From positions 1-50,378 of the forward strand of contig JAGOKN010000008.1 in the NCBI GenBank assembly GCA_017994575.1: a stretch of 50,378 bases of DNA, written 5' to 3'. This DNA is from Nitrosomonas sp. GTDB lineage: Bacteria; Pseudomonadota; Gammaproteobacteria; Burkholderiales; Nitrosomonadaceae. The stretch's first letter is position 1. The number at the start of each line of letters is the position of its first letter. The notes beneath the pieces are model-generated. The model saw nothing but the letters and a program-made list of their open reading frames with translations. It was not told where the DNA came from and searched no databases. This document shows, one piece after another, positions 1-9,745 of the stretch. A program made the translations under genes and the position numbers.

Positions 1-243
1 ATGATCGCCTCCATGAGCCGCAAGGGAGACTGCTATGATAATGCGCCGATGGAAAGCTTCTGGGGGATACTTAAAACCGAACTGGTGCATCATCGGAGAT
101 TCAAAACACGGCAACAAGCCATTCAGGGGATTACCGAATATATCGAAATCTTCTATAACAGGCAGCGTAAGCAGGAAAGATTAGGTTATCTGTCACCTGC
201 ACAATTTACGCAGCGATACTATACAAATCTAGCCGCTGCTTAA
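1..243 (+). CDS. IS3-family transposase OrfB, C-terminal fragment (truncated by window start)
   Basis: The 80 visible residues match the C-terminal end of the IS3-family DDE integrase: the block CYDNAPMESFWGILKTEL carries the third catalytic acidic residue (Glu in ESF), followed by the usual YIEIFYNRQRKQERLGYLSP tail that ends most IS3/IS150 OrfB proteins. The reading frame is open at base 1, so the gene starts outside the window and the ATG at base 1 is probably internal. The stop is at 241-243. The right end of the insertion sequence probably lies within about 30 bases after the stop (a TGGACTCCATTTTTGACA stretch near 249-266), but this cannot be confirmed without the left end. The element sits just downstream of copZ. 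Confidence 0.88.
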   Translation: MIASMSRKGDCYDNAPMESFWGILKTELVHHRRFKTRQQAIQGITEYIEIFYNRQRKQERLGYLSPAQFTQRYYTNLAAA

Positions 244-429
244 ATACATGGACTCCATTTTTGACAACATACCTCAATTCAATTCCTATCGCTGATTTCA
301 GACGATCATTTAACGAAATTCTGTCAACAGTGTATGGGGTTTGCGTTTACACCTGCAGCGATAGGTTGTTTTTTATGCTCCAGAAGTTCTAAATAAATAG
401 TTGTGGCAGTGGATTGTTGGCAGCTATTT

Positions 430-642
430 CTATGACGATGCCACTTCAAAACCCGCATCGATAATGGTTTCATGGAGTTGGTGGAGGCTGGTTTTAGCTG
501 AGTGATACTGGATAATGGCTTGAGCAGGGTCGAGAGACACTTCTGCTTGTGCTACACCTGCCAGATTGGTCAGTACGGATTTAACGCTGTTGACACAGCC
601 CATGCAGGTCATGCCTTTTATCTTGATGGTGGTGGTTTGCAT
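430..642 (-). CDS. copZ: CopZ-like copper chaperone (HMA domain)
   Basis: A 70-residue protein made of one heavy-metal-associated (HMA) domain. The metal-binding loop GMTCMGC with its two cysteines lies near residues 10-16, and the ferredoxin-like fold is supported by spacing and by the VLTNLAGVAQAEVSLD segment. Such proteins bind Cu(I) in the cytoplasm and hand it to a CopA-type ATPase. It lies 27 bases downstream of the copA-like gene on the same strand, so the two are very probably co-transcribed and functionally linked. Length is typical (65-75 aa). Mercury or other soft metals are possible but less likely given the neighbour. Confidence 0.85.
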   Translation of the reverse strand: MQTTTIKIKGMTCMGCVNSVKSVLTNLAGVAQAEVSLDPAQAIIQYHSAKTSLHQLHETIIDAGFEVASS

Positions 643-669
643 GTTGATGTATTTTCCTTAAATGAATTT

Positions 670-3063
670 TTAATGATCGGGTTGCCAGCGTTTCAATAGC
701 AATGAATTGCTGACCACGGACACTGAGCTCATCGCCATGGCGGCGCCGGCGATGACTGGATTGAGCATCCCTATCGCTGCGAGAGGGATACCCAGGATAT
801 TATAGACAAAAGCGAAAAACAGATTCTGGCGAATTTTCTTGAGTGTGGCGCGTGACAGGGCAATCGCATCGGCAACACTCATCAAATCATTGCGAATCAA
901 AGTAATATCAGCCGCTTCAATGGCGACATCCGAGCCGGCGCCAATGGCAAAACTGACATCAGCTGCCGCCAAAGCTGGTGCGTCGTTGATGCCATCACCC
1001 ACCATGGCGGTAAATTGGCCGCTGGCTTTGAATTTTTTTACTTCAGCAGCTTTGTCTTGTGGCAAAACCTCCGCGCGGTAGTGCGTAATACCGGTGCGTT
1101 TGGCAATGGCAGCGGCAGTGACGGCATTGTCGCCGGTTAGCATCACCACATCAATCCCCATCGATTGCAGGCGTTCAATCGCTTTCAGGGAAGTATCCCG
1201 CAAGCGATCGGCGATGGCCAAATAGCCGAGTACTTGGGGGTGATGTTCAGACAGGGATGCCACTCCGATGACGGTTTTGCCTTCTGCTTGTAGAGCGGAG
1301 ATCTGTTGTTCATCCAAAGTGAAACCCTGTTGAGTCAGAAATTTAGGTGATCCTAACAGATATTGGGTGCCTTCTATGCGGGCTGTGATGCCGCTGCCGG
1401 TGATCGCGGAGAAATCTTGAATGGATAAAAGTTGCCTATGCATTTTCTGTGCGCTATCCAGAACTGCCCGAGCCAATGGATGTTCTGATCCCTGTTCCAA
1501 TGAAGCGGCGATTTGCAGCAGATCCTGTATACGAATGGTATTCGCTGGAATCATGTCGGTAACTTCCGGTTTGCCTTCGGTCAATGTGCCTGTTTTGTCG
1601 ACAATGATGGTTTGAATTTTCTCGGCATGTTCCAGTGCGGCTGCATTCTTGACCAGAACGCCTATTTGCGCGCCGCGTCCTGTGCCGACCATGATAGCAG
1701 TGGGTGTGGCTAATCCCAGTGCGCAAGGGCAGGCGATAACCAGAACCGAGACCGCATTGATGAGAGCAGAAACATAGTCGTGCGTGAGCCACCAGGTTAT
1801 TCCCAGAGTGAAAATGCTGATGGCCACAACAACGGGTACAAACACGCTAGAAATAGTGTCTGCCATGCGCTGAATGGGTGCTTTCGAACCCTGCGCTTCC
1901 TCTACCAAATGGATGATGGCTGCCAATTGAGTATGAGCTCCCACGCTGGTTGCACGACATTTGAGCAGCCCTTGTTGGTTCAGGGTGGCAGCGAACACTT
2001 TTGCACCTGCCTGCTTGCCGACCGGTAAACTTTCACCGGTCAACATGGATTCATTGACGCTGGAAGCACCTTCAATAACGACACCATCAACAGGCAGGTT
2101 TTCACCCGGGCGTACGATGAAGATATCATCGATTTGCAAGCTATTAGCCGGCACTTCAACAATTTCACCATTGCGCTCAATGCGGGCCGTTTTGGGTTGC
2201 AATCTAATCAATGCTTCGATTGCTTCAGAAGTTTTTCCCTTGGCACGTGCTTCCATCAATTTGCCCAATAAAACAAGGGTAATAATGGCCGCACTGGCTT
2301 CAAAATAGACATGCTGATTCAACCCGAAAGCGGTGACGATGGCACTATAAAAGTATGCCATGCTGGTGCCCAATGCAACCAGCACATCCATGTTGGCTCC
2401 ACCACTGCGCAAAGCATGCCAGCCTCCGATATAAAAACGCCGTCCAATCCAGAATTGCACCGGGGTTGCCAATAGCCATTGCAACCATCCGGGGAGCATG
2501 TCCATATCGTGACCTGAAAACATTGCACCCATTTGCAGTGCCAACGGTAAAGTGAGGGCAGCAGAAACCCAGAATAAACGTAATTCAGCTTGATAAGCAG
2601 CCAAACGCCGGATTTTTTCTTCCGCATGATCTGATTCGTTGATTACAATGGCATCATAGCCTGCGCGAATTACGGCATTGATCAAGTCACCGATAGTTGC
2701 CAGACTTGGTATGAATTTGACTTTTGCTGTTTCGGTAGCCACATTCACAGTAGCTGTGACGCCGGGTAATTGATTCAGCGCTTTCTCAATATGTCCCGCA
2801 CAAGCAGCGCAAGTCATTTTGTGCAGTTGCAGCTGAACCGATTGTGGTGCGATATGAAAGCCAGCTTTTTCTATCGTATTGACTAGTTTATCTGTTCTGG
2901 TCTGAGTAGCATCATAATTTACATGTGCTTTTTCGTTGGCAAAATTGACAACCGCTTCGACGCCAGGGAGCTTATTCAGATTCTTTTCTATCCGTGACGC
3001 GCAGGCAGCACAGGTCATCCCTTCAATCGGTAATTCAATTTGTTTGAGGGTAGAAGAATTCAC
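670..3063 (-). CDS. copA: Cu(I)-exporting P1B-type ATPase CopA
   Basis: A 797-residue heavy-metal P-type ATPase. Two N-terminal HMA domains carry CAAC motifs at residues 18-21 and 85-88 (GMTCAAC and KMTCAAC). The transmembrane metal site CPC is at residues 445-447 ([12 protein letters not shown]), which indicates a P1B-1 Cu(I)/Ag(I) pump. The actuator TGES motif, the phosphorylation site DKTGT (Asp 489), SEHPLA (the HP motif binding nucleotide) and [10 protein letters not shown] near the C-terminus are all intact. It pumps cytoplasmic Cu(I) outward across the inner membrane. The start codon is GTG; no better upstream start is visible. CopZ follows directly. No recognisable CueR-type operator was seen in the 100 bases upstream. 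Confidence 0.95.
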   Translation of the reverse strand: MNSSTLKQIELPIEGMTCAACASRIEKNLNKLPGVEAVVNFANEKAHVNYDATQTRTDKLVNTIEKAGFHIAPQSVQLQLHKMTCAACAGHIEKALNQLPGVTATVNVATETAKVKFIPSLATIGDLINAVIRAGYDAIVINESDHAEEKIRRLAAYQAELRLFWVSAALTLPLALQMGAMFSGHDMDMLPGWLQWLLATPVQFWIGRRFYIGGWHALRSGGANMDVLVALGTSMAYFYSAIVTAFGLNQHVYFEASAAIITLVLLGKLMEARAKGKTSEAIEALIRLQPKTARIERNGEIVEVPANSLQIDDIFIVRPGENLPVDGVVIEGASSVNESMLTGESLPVGKQAGAKVFAATLNQQGLLKCRATSVGAHTQLAAIIHLVEEAQGSKAPIQRMADTISSVFVPVVVAISIFTLGITWWLTHDYVSALINAVSVLVIACPCALGLATPTAIMVGTGRGAQIGVLVKNAAALEHAEKIQTIIVDKTGTLTEGKPEVTDMIPANTIRIQDLLQIAASLEQGSEHPLARAVLDSAQKMHRQLLSIQDFSAITGSGITARIEGTQYLLGSPKFLTQQGFTLDEQQISALQAEGKTVIGVASLSEHHPQVLGYLAIADRLRDTSLKAIERLQSMGIDVVMLTGDNAVTAAAIAKRTGITHYRAEVLPQDKAAEVKKFKASGQFTAMVGDGINDAPALAAADVSFAIGAGSDVAIEAADITLIRNDLMSVADAIALSRATLKKIRQNLFFAFVYNILGIPLAAIGMLNPVIAGAAMAMSSVSVVSNSLLLKRWQPDH

Positions 3064-3168
3064 TCAAGTTCTCCATTATCTGGCATCGTCTGAGAAAGCA
3101 TATGCCATTGCTGTTAGATAAAGAAATGGTCAGAATGATGATTCCACGTTAAACGCAGATAACTTTTA

Positions 3169-3795
3169 TTACCGATCCAGTACCAGCATACCATCAATTA
3201 ATTGAACCCTATCACCTTGCTGGAAATTGCTTGCATCAGGAAGCGTGATGATGGTTTGGCTGCCATCATTCATGGTAACGCCAACACTATACTGATTGCC
3301 AGGATTCGCCGCGTGTGCGCCGATCGGTGCATGAGGGCTGCCTGTTGCATGGGGATGATTGGTGCCGTAAGGATAGGGTGAATGCCGAAGCACTTCCCTA
3401 GCAACGGTTCCAGCAACGACGCCATTGGCGATCGCGTTTAAGCTGTTTCCCTGACCTATTTTGTTCACAGAATTAATAATGCCACAGTTGATGCAGCCGG
3501 AAGAGGGAGGTTGTCGATGTATGATGCCTGCATCGGTACTTTTAATGCTGATGCTATTTCGAGCACCTATGGCAGTACCAGTGCGATGAATTGTTTTGGG
3601 CGGTCTATCTAAATCTGGTGGATTTTCGGGCAGAGGACGCGTTGATAGAGGCTGTGCATTTGTTCCAGATTGTGGACGATTGCTATTGATCTGGGTGGAT
3701 TGCGCGGATGCCGCGTTGGCAGCAAAGATACTGTAAATTAGGGTAGATAAAATTACTGCCTTAGCGATAACAATACCCGAAAGAATGTCCGACAT
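3169..3795 (-). CDS. Exported protein with degenerate glycine-zipper-like segment and SlyB-like C-terminus
   Basis: A 208-residue protein with an N-terminal hydrophobic segment (AKAVILSTLIYSIFAANAASAQS) that looks like a Sec signal peptide cut after an AXA site near residue 31. A Pro/Asn-rich linker follows, then a small Gly/Ala segment (residues about 110-140, SLNAIANGVVAGTVAREVL) reminiscent of a glycine-zipper hairpin, and a C-terminal beta segment VGVTMNDGSQTIITLPD...GDRVQLIDG that resembles the end of SlyB/Pal-related outer-membrane lipoproteins. There is no lipobox cysteine. The start is supported by AAGGAG seven bases upstream. The specific function is unknown; an envelope-structural role is inferred. 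It is separated from copA by about 105 bases and could be transcribed with it or separately. Confidence 0.65.
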   Translation of the reverse strand: MSDILSGIVIAKAVILSTLIYSIFAANAASAQSTQINSNRPQSGTNAQPLSTRPLPENPPDLDRPPKTIHRTGTAIGARNSISIKSTDAGIIHRQPPSSGCINCGIINSVNKIGQGNSLNAIANGVVAGTVAREVLRHSPYPYGTNHPHATGSPHAPIGAHAANPGNQYSVGVTMNDGSQTIITLPDASNFQQGDRVQLIDGMLVLDR

Positions 3796-3914
3796 TGCTG
3801 CTCTCCTTATAGAATGACACCTATCAATAACTATTGGATTGGATGAAAAATTAGCAGATTGGTTTCAGATGGTGAGCGCTCATGAATTTAGTCAGCTATA
3901 AAGCAAGTAATTGA

Positions 3915-4709
3915 TTAATCCGTTTTTGGCGGTAAATCCTCTTTGCTTGATGGATTTTTCTCAGTGCTTCTGGATATGTCTGATAAGTTTTCTTTGTCGT
4001 GGTTTTTCATTACAAAACCGGCCAGTACAATGCCTAGCTCATAAAGAAGGCACAAAGGAACGGCCAGCATGAATTGTGATATGACGTCAGGGGGAGTGAA
4101 TATGGCGGCAATGACAAATGCTCCGACGATGACGTAAGAGCGAATTTCTTTTAATTTCTCGATTGTAATGACGCCTGTTCTAACTAAAACAATGACAAAT
4201 ACTGGTACTTCGAAAGTGACGCCAAAAGCGAGAAACATGGATAAAACAAAACTCAGGTACTTTCCGATATCAGTCATTACGGCTACACCTTCCGGTGCAA
4301 AATAGGTAATAAACTCAAAGACCAGGGGAAGTGCAGCGAAGTAAGCGAAAGCCATTCCGCAAAAGAATAAAAAGCTGCTGCCAAACACCAAAGGCAGTGC
4401 CAGACGTTTTTCATGAGAATAGAGCCCGGGCGCAACAAAAGCCCATATTTGATAGAGAGTATGCGGTAAAGTAATCACAAAAGCCATCATCATGGCGACT
4501 TTCATAGGTACGAAAAAGGGAGTGGCTACATCTGTAGCGATCATCTGACCACCTTGTGGCAGTTTCTCCAACAAGGGTTGTGCAAGTAAAGTGTAGAGTT
4601 CCCGCGCGTAAAAAGCACAAGGAAGAAAGCCGAGCATGAGTCCGCCAAGTGCACGTATCAGCCTGGTGCGTAGTTCTACTAAATGCGATAAGAATGAACC
4701 CTCAAGCAT
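3915..4709 (-). CDS. tatC: Sec-independent protein translocase TatC
   Basis: A 264-residue polytopic membrane protein with the family's opening LVELRTRLIRAL and six predicted membrane segments, including the conserved block FALVAPGLYSHEKR-like sequence (FVAPGLYSHEKRLALP) in the first periplasmic loop and ATPPDVISQ-like sequence (FTPPDVISQFMLAVP) near the fifth helix. TatC recognises the twin-arginine signal of folded precursors. It is the last gene of the leftward his-hinT-tat run, 71 bases after tatB. The hydrophilic tail (about 30 residues, Lys/Asp/Ser-rich) is longer than in E. coli. Two Tat-type multicopper oxidases and a SCO protein with a Tat-like signal in this window are candidate clients. 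Confidence 0.97.
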   Translation of the reverse strand: MLEGSFLSHLVELRTRLIRALGGLMLGFLPCAFYARELYTLLAQPLLEKLPQGGQMIATDVATPFFVPMKVAMMMAFVITLPHTLYQIWAFVAPGLYSHEKRLALPLVFGSSFLFFCGMAFAYFAALPLVFEFITYFAPEGVAVMTDIGKYLSFVLSMFLAFGVTFEVPVFVIVLVRTGVITIEKLKEIRSYVIVGAFVIAAIFTPPDVISQFMLAVPLCLLYELGIVLAGFVMKNHDKENLSDISRSTEKNPSSKEDLPPKTD

Positions 4710-4780
4710 GATGATTTTTCTAAAATGGGTTAAATTGAATGAGTATCAATGATTCATCAAATCGGGTGATCATCGGGTAG

Positions 4781-5176
4781 CTATTTTCTTTCCTTATCAA
4801 GAGTGTTGTGAGATGAATCGTTAATATTTGAGGTCGGTTGTTGTGAGTCAGCATGGGGCGATGATGCAATAGATGAATAGGTAGATAGTTTTTCTTCAGC
4901 TTTGACATCATTAACGGTTGTTTTCAATTGATCAATGCTTTGCTTTACAGAGTTTTCAATTGAATCAGCGGTTTCTTCTACCGAGGACTGCATTTTTTTC
5001 AATTCTTCCATGCGCATTTCATTATGGATATCGGTTCTGACACGATAAACGAAGTTGCGGCAACGTCCATATAAGTGCCCCAGCGTACGAGCCACAGTCG
5101 GTAATCGCTCAGGTCCGATCACGATCAGTGCAACCATCGAAATGACCAGTAATTCCATGAAACTGATATCAAACAT
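4781..5176 (-). CDS. tatB: Sec-independent translocase subunit TatB
   Basis: 131 residues: one N-terminal membrane helix (MFDISFMELLVISMVALIVIGPERLP) with the typical Glu near residue 8 and the GPERLP hinge, followed by an amphipathic helix (VARTLGHLYGRCRNFVYRVR) and a long polar coiled-coil-prone tail. This is the TatB arrangement, which distinguishes it from TatA (FGTKKLR hinge). TatB binds TatC to form the Tat signal-peptide receptor. It lies between tatA (88 bases upstream) and tatC (71 bases downstream) on the same strand. Confidence 0.95.
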   Translation of the reverse strand: MFDISFMELLVISMVALIVIGPERLPTVARTLGHLYGRCRNFVYRVRTDIHNEMRMEELKKMQSSVEETADSIENSVKQSIDQLKTTVNDVKAEEKLSTYSSIASSPHADSQQPTSNINDSSHNTLDKERK

Positions 5177-5264
5177 ACGATTCCATTGGCTGAAGCTTTA
5201 TGAATGAAATGATTAATTTAACCTGATGCAGGGTCGTATCTTATTCTGCAAATTGACCCAGTGG

Positions 5265-5648
5265 CTAAATTTTCGCTTGCGTTTTTTCTTTGATTTCAGT
5301 TTCAGTCACTGGATTATTTGTGCTAAGTTCAGTTGATATCTTGCTTGATTGCATGGGTGAGGAAGACGGATTTACCGTTGTGCGCTGTTCTTCTTTGGGA
5401 CTTTCCTTATGCACAGTATGTACTGAAGTTTCTTTTGTTTCTTTTCTGGCTTCGACTTCTAGGATTTGATCATTGACATGTGACGATTGGAATGGCGAGG
5501 GGTCAGTATCCTGTTCTTTCATACCCTCTTTAAAACCTTTTAGAGCACTGCCCAGATCACCGCCCAGATTGCGTAATTTTTTAGTTCCAAATACCAGAAC
5601 AACTATTGCCAAGACGATTATCCAATGCCAAATACTGAAGGTACCCAT
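5265..5648 (-). CDS. tatA: Sec-independent translocase pore subunit TatA (long C-terminal tail)
   Basis: 127 residues. The N-terminus [21 protein letters not shown] is the single membrane helix, followed by the [25 protein letters not shown] amphipathic helix, which defines TatA. TatA polymerises to form the transport pathway for folded Tat substrates. The Ser/Thr/Glu-rich tail after residue 50 is unusually long; many TatA proteins are 70-90 residues. The gene follows hinT by 31 bases and belongs to the same leftward transcription unit. Confidence 0.95.
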   Translation of the reverse strand: MGTFSIWHWIIVLAIVVLVFGTKKLRNLGGDLGSALKGFKEGMKEQDTDPSPFQSSHVNDQILEVEARKETKETSVHTVHKESPKEEQRTTVNPSSSPMQSSKISTELSTNNPVTETEIKEKTQAKI

Positions 5649-5679
5649 CGCTTTCTCCTTTTAAATGGGACAGTACTGC

Positions 5680-6030
5680 TTAGCCGTGATGAATCATTAC
5701 CGGCAAACGTTCCCTGCCTCCGATGATATGGAAATGTAAATGAAATATCTCTTGCCCACCTACACGTCCGGTATTGATAATTGTGCGAAAACCATCTTCG
5801 CAACCTTGTTCTTTTGCCAATTTGGGAGCTAATAATAACATCTTACCCAGCAAATCCTGATGATTATCCTCAGTTGCAGATAATGAATCGATATGCAGCT
5901 TGGGTATCAGTAAGAAATGGATAGGTGCAGCCGGATTGATGTCATTAAAAGCAAGAATTTCTTCATCCTCGTAGATTTTATTGGAGGGGATCTCTCGTCT
6001 TGCTATTTTACAAAATATACAATTATCCAT
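5680..6030 (-). CDS. hinT: HIT-family purine nucleoside phosphoramidase HinT
   Basis: 116 residues with the opening CIFCKIARREIPSNKIYEDEEILAF and the histidine-triad signature HLHFHII near residues 98-104. HinT proteins hydrolyse adenosine phosphoramidates and acyl-adenylates and act as cytosolic dimers. The gene starts 3 bases after hisE ends, an arrangement common in betaproteobacterial his operons, so it is almost certainly translated from the same message. Length matches the family (110-120 aa). Confidence 0.95.
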   Translation of the reverse strand: MDNCIFCKIARREIPSNKIYEDEEILAFNDINPAAPIHFLLIPKLHIDSLSATEDNHQDLLGKMLLLAPKLAKEQGCEDGFRTIINTGRVGGQEIFHLHFHIIGGRERLPVMIHHG

Positions 6031-6033
6031 GCT

Positions 6034-6360
6034 TTAGTCTTTTGTCCTCGATGCTTTTTCTTCTATGCCAGAAACGCCTTCGCGCCTTTCCAATTCATTC
6101 AAAACATCGTCAGGAGTTAATCCATGATAGGCGAGTAATATTAAACAGTGGAACCATAGATCGGCTGTTTCGTAGATTACTTGATTGGTATTGCCATCTT
6201 TAGAGGCCATCAGCGTCTCAGCAGATTCTTCCGCAATTTTTTTTAGTATTTTGTCTTGTCCGCCATGAAGGAGCTTGGCTACATATGAGCTATTCGCATC
6301 TGCTTGCTTGCGTTCTTCAATGGTTTGCGCCAAACGGCGCAGGATAGTTAGATCAGTCAT
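6034..6360 (-). CDS. hisE: Phosphoribosyl-ATP pyrophosphatase HisE
   Basis: 108 residues of the MazG-like PRA-PH fold: [14 protein letters not shown] at the start, then [18 protein letters not shown] with the metal-binding EExxE motif (EESAE) and [19 protein letters not shown]. It hydrolyses PR-ATP to PR-AMP, step 2 of histidine synthesis. Its start overlaps the hisI stop by four bases, the sign of translational coupling. In many bacteria the two activities are fused (HisIE); here they are separate proteins, as usual for betaproteobacteria. Confidence 0.96.
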   Translation of the reverse strand: MTDLTILRRLAQTIEERKQADANSSYVAKLLHGGQDKILKKIAEESAETLMASKDGNTNQVIYETADLWFHCLILLAYHGLTPDDVLNELERREGVSGIEEKASRTKD

Positions 6361-6749
6361 TTATGGTAGATTTCATCTGGATCTTTGATAACGGGGGCAG
6401 CAATAACCCATTCATTATTCTCAAGTTTCTGAAAGAAACAATTATGCCGTCCGGTATGGCAAGCGATGCCGCCAATTTGCTCAACAATGAGAAGCAATAC
6501 ATCTTCATCGCAATCAAGATAAATGTCCTTTATTGTTTGAGTATGCCCAGATTCCTCACCTTTATGCCAGAGTTTTTTACGCGAACGCGACCAGTAGACT
6601 GCTTCACGTTTTTCTACAGTTAATCTTAGCGCTTCTCGATTCATCCAGGCAACCATAAGAATTTTACCACTGCCAGCTTCTTGAGCAATGGCGGGGACTA
6701 ATCCATCTTCAGTCCAGTTAATTTTGCTAAGCCAATTATCAGGCATCAA
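6357..6749 (-). CDS. hisI: Phosphoribosyl-AMP cyclohydrolase HisI
   Basis: 130 residues containing the HisI signatures: [34 protein letters not shown] and [30 protein letters not shown], which provide the zinc cysteines and the Asp residues for Mg2+ (DCDED). It opens the purine ring of PR-AMP, step 3 of histidine synthesis. The ATG at 6749 is followed at once by a second ATG; either could be used. It overlaps hisE by four bases and follows hisF by 45 bases. Confidence 0.96.
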   Translation of the reverse strand: MMPDNWLSKINWTEDGLVPAIAQEAGSGKILMVAWMNREALRLTVEKREAVYWSRSRKKLWHKGEESGHTQTIKDIYLDCDEDVLLLIVEQIGGIACHTGRHNCFFQKLENNEWVIAAPVIKDPDEIYHK

Positions 6750-6794
6750 TATGTTAATGCTTCCTAGAAATAAACAATGTTGGTAACTCTAGCA

Positions 6795-7568
6795 CTACAA
6801 TCTCACTTCTATACCATGCTTTGCCATGTACTGCTTGGCTTGTTGCACTGTAAATTCGCCATAATGAAAGATACTGGCTGCTAACACGGCATCGGCATGT
6901 CCCTGCAGAATCCCGTCCACTAGATGATCTAAGTTGCCGACGCCTCCACTGGCGATTACCGGTATGTCGATTGCATCTGAAACAGCGCGTGTTAAGTTGA
7001 GATCAAAACCGTTGCGCGTACCGTCTCTGTCCATGCTAGTGAGTAAAATTTCACCAGCTCCTAAGGATTGCATTTTTTTAGCCCATTCAATGGCGTCAAT
7101 ACCTGTCGCTTTGCGGCCACCGTGAGTAAACACTTCCCAGCGCACTGAGTTATCTTGAGTGTTAACCTGCTTGGCGTCAATAGCGACAACTATACATTGC
7201 GAACCGTAATGATCGGATGCGTCGGCCACCAGTTGCGGATTCAGCACAGCCGATGTGTTGATGCTTACCTTATCAGCGCCTGCATTCAATAATCTGCGAA
7301 TATCTTCTACTTGACGCACACCGCCGCCGACCGTTAAAGGGATAAAAACCTGTGCGGCGACATCTTCAATAATATGCAAAATCAGATCTCGATTATCTGA
7401 GCTGGCCGTGATATCCAGAAAAGTCAGTTCATCTGCACCTTGCTCATCATAGCGGCGCGAAATTTCAACTGGATCACCAGCATCTCGTAATTCTACGAAA
7501 TTTACACCTTTAACAACACGTCCATTAGTCACATCAAGACATGGGATAATACGTTTAGCGAGGCTCAT
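6795..7568 (-). CDS. hisF: Imidazole glycerol phosphate synthase cyclase subunit HisF
   Basis: 257-residue (beta/alpha)8 barrel with the opening [22 protein letters not shown] (catalytic Asp near residue 11) and the second catalytic Asp in IVVAIDAKQ, plus the phosphate-binding loops LTVGGGVR and VIASGGVGN. HisF receives ammonia from HisH and forms imidazole glycerol phosphate and AICAR. It lies in the his operon between hisA and hisI. Length is the usual 250-258. Confidence 0.97.
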   Translation of the reverse strand: MSLAKRIIPCLDVTNGRVVKGVNFVELRDAGDPVEISRRYDEQGADELTFLDITASSDNRDLILHIIEDVAAQVFIPLTVGGGVRQVEDIRRLLNAGADKVSINTSAVLNPQLVADASDHYGSQCIVVAIDAKQVNTQDNSVRWEVFTHGGRKATGIDAIEWAKKMQSLGAGEILLTSMDRDGTRNGFDLNLTRAVSDAIDIPVIASGGVGNLDHLVDGILQGHADAVLAASIFHYGEFTVQQAKQYMAKHGIEVRL

Positions 7569-7634
7569 CAGATTTAAAAGCCAGTTATGAGAGTCAATAA
7601 AAAATTATGAGTGATGATTTAATTGAAAAACTGT

Positions 7635-8390
7635 TTATGCGACACTATTACTCGCACTGAGCTTATCAGCCAATATTTGCGCTTCCTTAAAATCCAGTGA
7701 GCCTTCATAGATGGCTCTACCTGTAATGGCGCCCATAATTCCTTCTGACTCAATTTCACACAATGTGTGAACATCATCAATATTAGTGATGCCGCCACTG
7801 GCGATGACCGGTATGGTTAATTGCCGGGCCAATTCGACTGTAGCATTGGCGTTGATGCCGCTGAGCATGCCGTCTCTGCCGATGTCGGTGTAAATAATTG
7901 CTTCTACGCCATAACCTTCGAATTTTAAGGCCAGATCGATGACATCATGACCGGTTATTTTGGACCATCCATCGACTGCTACCTTACCTTCTTTTGCGTC
8001 TAATCCGACCATAATTTGACCTGGGAATGCATTGCAGGCATCTTGCAAGAAACCAGGAATTTTGATGGCTGCGGTACCGATGATGATGTAAGTGATACCG
8101 CTGTCCAGATAACGTTCAATCGTATCAAGATCACGGATACCACCCCCTAGTTGAATTGGAATTCGGTCATCAATAGCTTGTACAATGTCGCGAATCGCCG
8201 CTTCATTTCTTGGTTTTCCGGCAAAGGCGCCGTTTAAATCAACAAGATGAAGTCTTCGCGCACCTTGATTCAACCAATGTGTCGCCATCTCACTAGGTTC
8301 TTTGGAAAAAACTGTAGCACCTTCCATGACACCTTGTTTGAGTCGAACACAGTGTCCATCTTTAAGATCTATTGCAGGGATAATCAGCAT
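7635..8390 (-). CDS. hisA: ProFAR isomerase HisA
   Basis: 251-residue (beta/alpha)8 barrel paralogous to His[19 protein letters not shown] carries the catalytic Asp near residue 8; [14 protein letters not shown] carries the second catalytic Asp (TDI); LGGGIRD and IASGGI are the phosphate loops. It isomerises ProFAR to PRFAR (step 4). It lies 33 bases after hisH and 66 bases before hisF. Confidence 0.97.
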   Translation of the reverse strand: MLIIPAIDLKDGHCVRLKQGVMEGATVFSKEPSEMATHWLNQGARRLHLVDLNGAFAGKPRNEAAIRDIVQAIDDRIPIQLGGGIRDLDTIERYLDSGITYIIIGTAAIKIPGFLQDACNAFPGQIMVGLDAKEGKVAVDGWSKITGHDVIDLALKFEGYGVEAIIYTDIGRDGMLSGINANATVELARQLTIPVIASGGITNIDDVHTLCEIESEGIMGAITGRAIYEGSLDFKEAQILADKLSASNSVA

Positions 8391-8423
8391 AGCTTAATCA
8401 GAGTTAATAGTTGATTAATAGAA

Positions 8424-9089
8424 TTATTTTACTACTTTTTGATTGTAGAAGTGTGGCGTCCATTTGGCAAAATTACTTAATAGCGTCAATCCCGCCAACT
8501 GGCTTTTTTCTGGATGGAACTGTACAGCGAAAATATTATCCTTTGCAACTGCGCAAGTAAATGGAAAAGGATAATTACTGTGAGCCGCAATAGACGCTAA
8601 GTCAGTTGTTTCAACATAATAGCTATGTACAAAATAAAAGCGTGCATCTGTTGCGATGCCTTCCCATAAAGGATGCTCAATCGTCTGGTATACCTGGTTC
8701 CAACCCATGTGTGGTACTTTAAGTTTCTGTCCATCAGCAGTGATCATGGCTGCAGCAGGAAAATGAACCACCTTTCCTGGCAGTATGTTTAAGCTTCTGG
8801 TTTGTCCTTCTTCGCTTTCTTCAAATAACATTTGTAAACCAAGACAGATACCAAGAAAAGGTTTGTGTGTGGCTGCTTCCATGACAGCCTGTCGTAGTCC
8901 GCGAATTTCAAGTTCATGCATGCAATTACGCATGGCGCCCTGTCCCGGAACTACTACACGCTTTGCTTTTTGCACTATATCCGGATCACTGGTGACCGTA
9001 ATGGATGCGGTGGGTGCAACGTGCTCAAGTGCTTTGTGTACGGAACGTAAATTGCCCATTCCATAATCAACAATTGCAATATCGATCAT
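8424..9089 (-). CDS. hisH: Imidazole glycerol phosphate synthase glutaminase subunit HisH
   Basis: 221-residue class I glutamine amidotransferase. The nucleophile is in FLGICLGLQMLFEESEEG (Cys in GICLG), and the His and Glu of the triad are in AVQFHPEKSQ near the C-terminus. The opening IAIVDYGMGNLRSV is typical of HisH. It releases ammonia from glutamine and feeds HisF. It follows hisB by 26 bases in the operon. Confidence 0.97.
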   Translation of the reverse strand: MIDIAIVDYGMGNLRSVHKALEHVAPTASITVTSDPDIVQKAKRVVVPGQGAMRNCMHELEIRGLRQAVMEAATHKPFLGICLGLQMLFEESEEGQTRSLNILPGKVVHFPAAAMITADGQKLKVPHMGWNQVYQTIEHPLWEGIATDARFYFVHSYYVETTDLASIAAHSNYPFPFTCAVAKDNIFAVQFHPEKSQLAGLTLLSNFAKWTPHFYNQKVVK

Positions 9090-9115
9090 ATGCTAGTGTT
9101 TAAGAACAAGGTAAC

Positions 9116-9703
9116 TTATAAAGTGCCTTTAGTGGATGGAATAATACCGGCTGCAGCAGGATCCTGTTCAATAGCCATGCGCAATGATCGCCCAAATGCT
9201 TTAAACACCGTTTCAGCCTGATGATGTGCATTCTTTCCGGTTAAATTGTCAATATGCAAGGTTACCAAAGCGTGATTAACAAATCCCTGAAAAAATTCAT
9301 TAATGAGGTCAACATCAAAATCACCAATTCGAGCACGTACAAAATCAATATGTAACACTAAGCCGGGACGTCCCGATAAGTCTATGACTACCCGAGACAA
9401 TGCCTCATCCAATGGCACATAAGCATGACCGTAGCGACGCAGTCCTTTTTTATCACCCACTGCCTTAGAAAAAGCCTGGCCTAATGTGATGCCAATGTCT
9501 TCAACAGTATGGTGTGCATCGATATGTAAGTCGCCTTTGGCCTTGATTTCAAGGTCTAGCAGGCCATGACGAGCAATCTGATCAAGCATATGATCCAGAA
9601 AGGGCACACCTGTGTTTAAAACAGCTCGACCTGTGCCATCTAAATTCAGATTAATGCTGATTTGAGTTTCCAGCGTATTTCGTGTTACCTGTGCCTGGCG
9701 CAT
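9116..9703 (-). CDS. hisB: Imidazoleglycerol-phosphate dehydratase HisB
   Basis: 195 residues, the monofunctional dehydratase without the N-terminal phosphatase domain found in enterobacteria. The duplicated metal-binding signatures are present: [11 protein letters not shown] and [14 protein letters not shown], plus [17 protein letters not shown]. It dehydrates IGP to imidazole acetol phosphate in step 6. It lies 42 bases after hisC. Histidinol-phosphate phosphatase must therefore be encoded elsewhere. Confidence 0.97.
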   Translation of the reverse strand: MRQAQVTRNTLETQISINLNLDGTGRAVLNTGVPFLDHMLDQIARHGLLDLEIKAKGDLHIDAHHTVEDIGITLGQAFSKAVGDKKGLRRYGHAYVPLDEALSRVVIDLSGRPGLVLHIDFVRARIGDFDVDLINEFFQGFVNHALVTLHIDNLTGKNAHHQAETVFKAFGRSLRMAIEQDPAAAGIIPSTKGTL

Positions 9704-9745
9704 AGAATAAAGTATTTGATTAATACAAGGAATTTTTGGTGAATT

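Noticed and set aside
3064..3168. CueR-type operator upstream of copA
   Set aside because: No clear inverted repeat with the expected spacing between promoter elements was visible.
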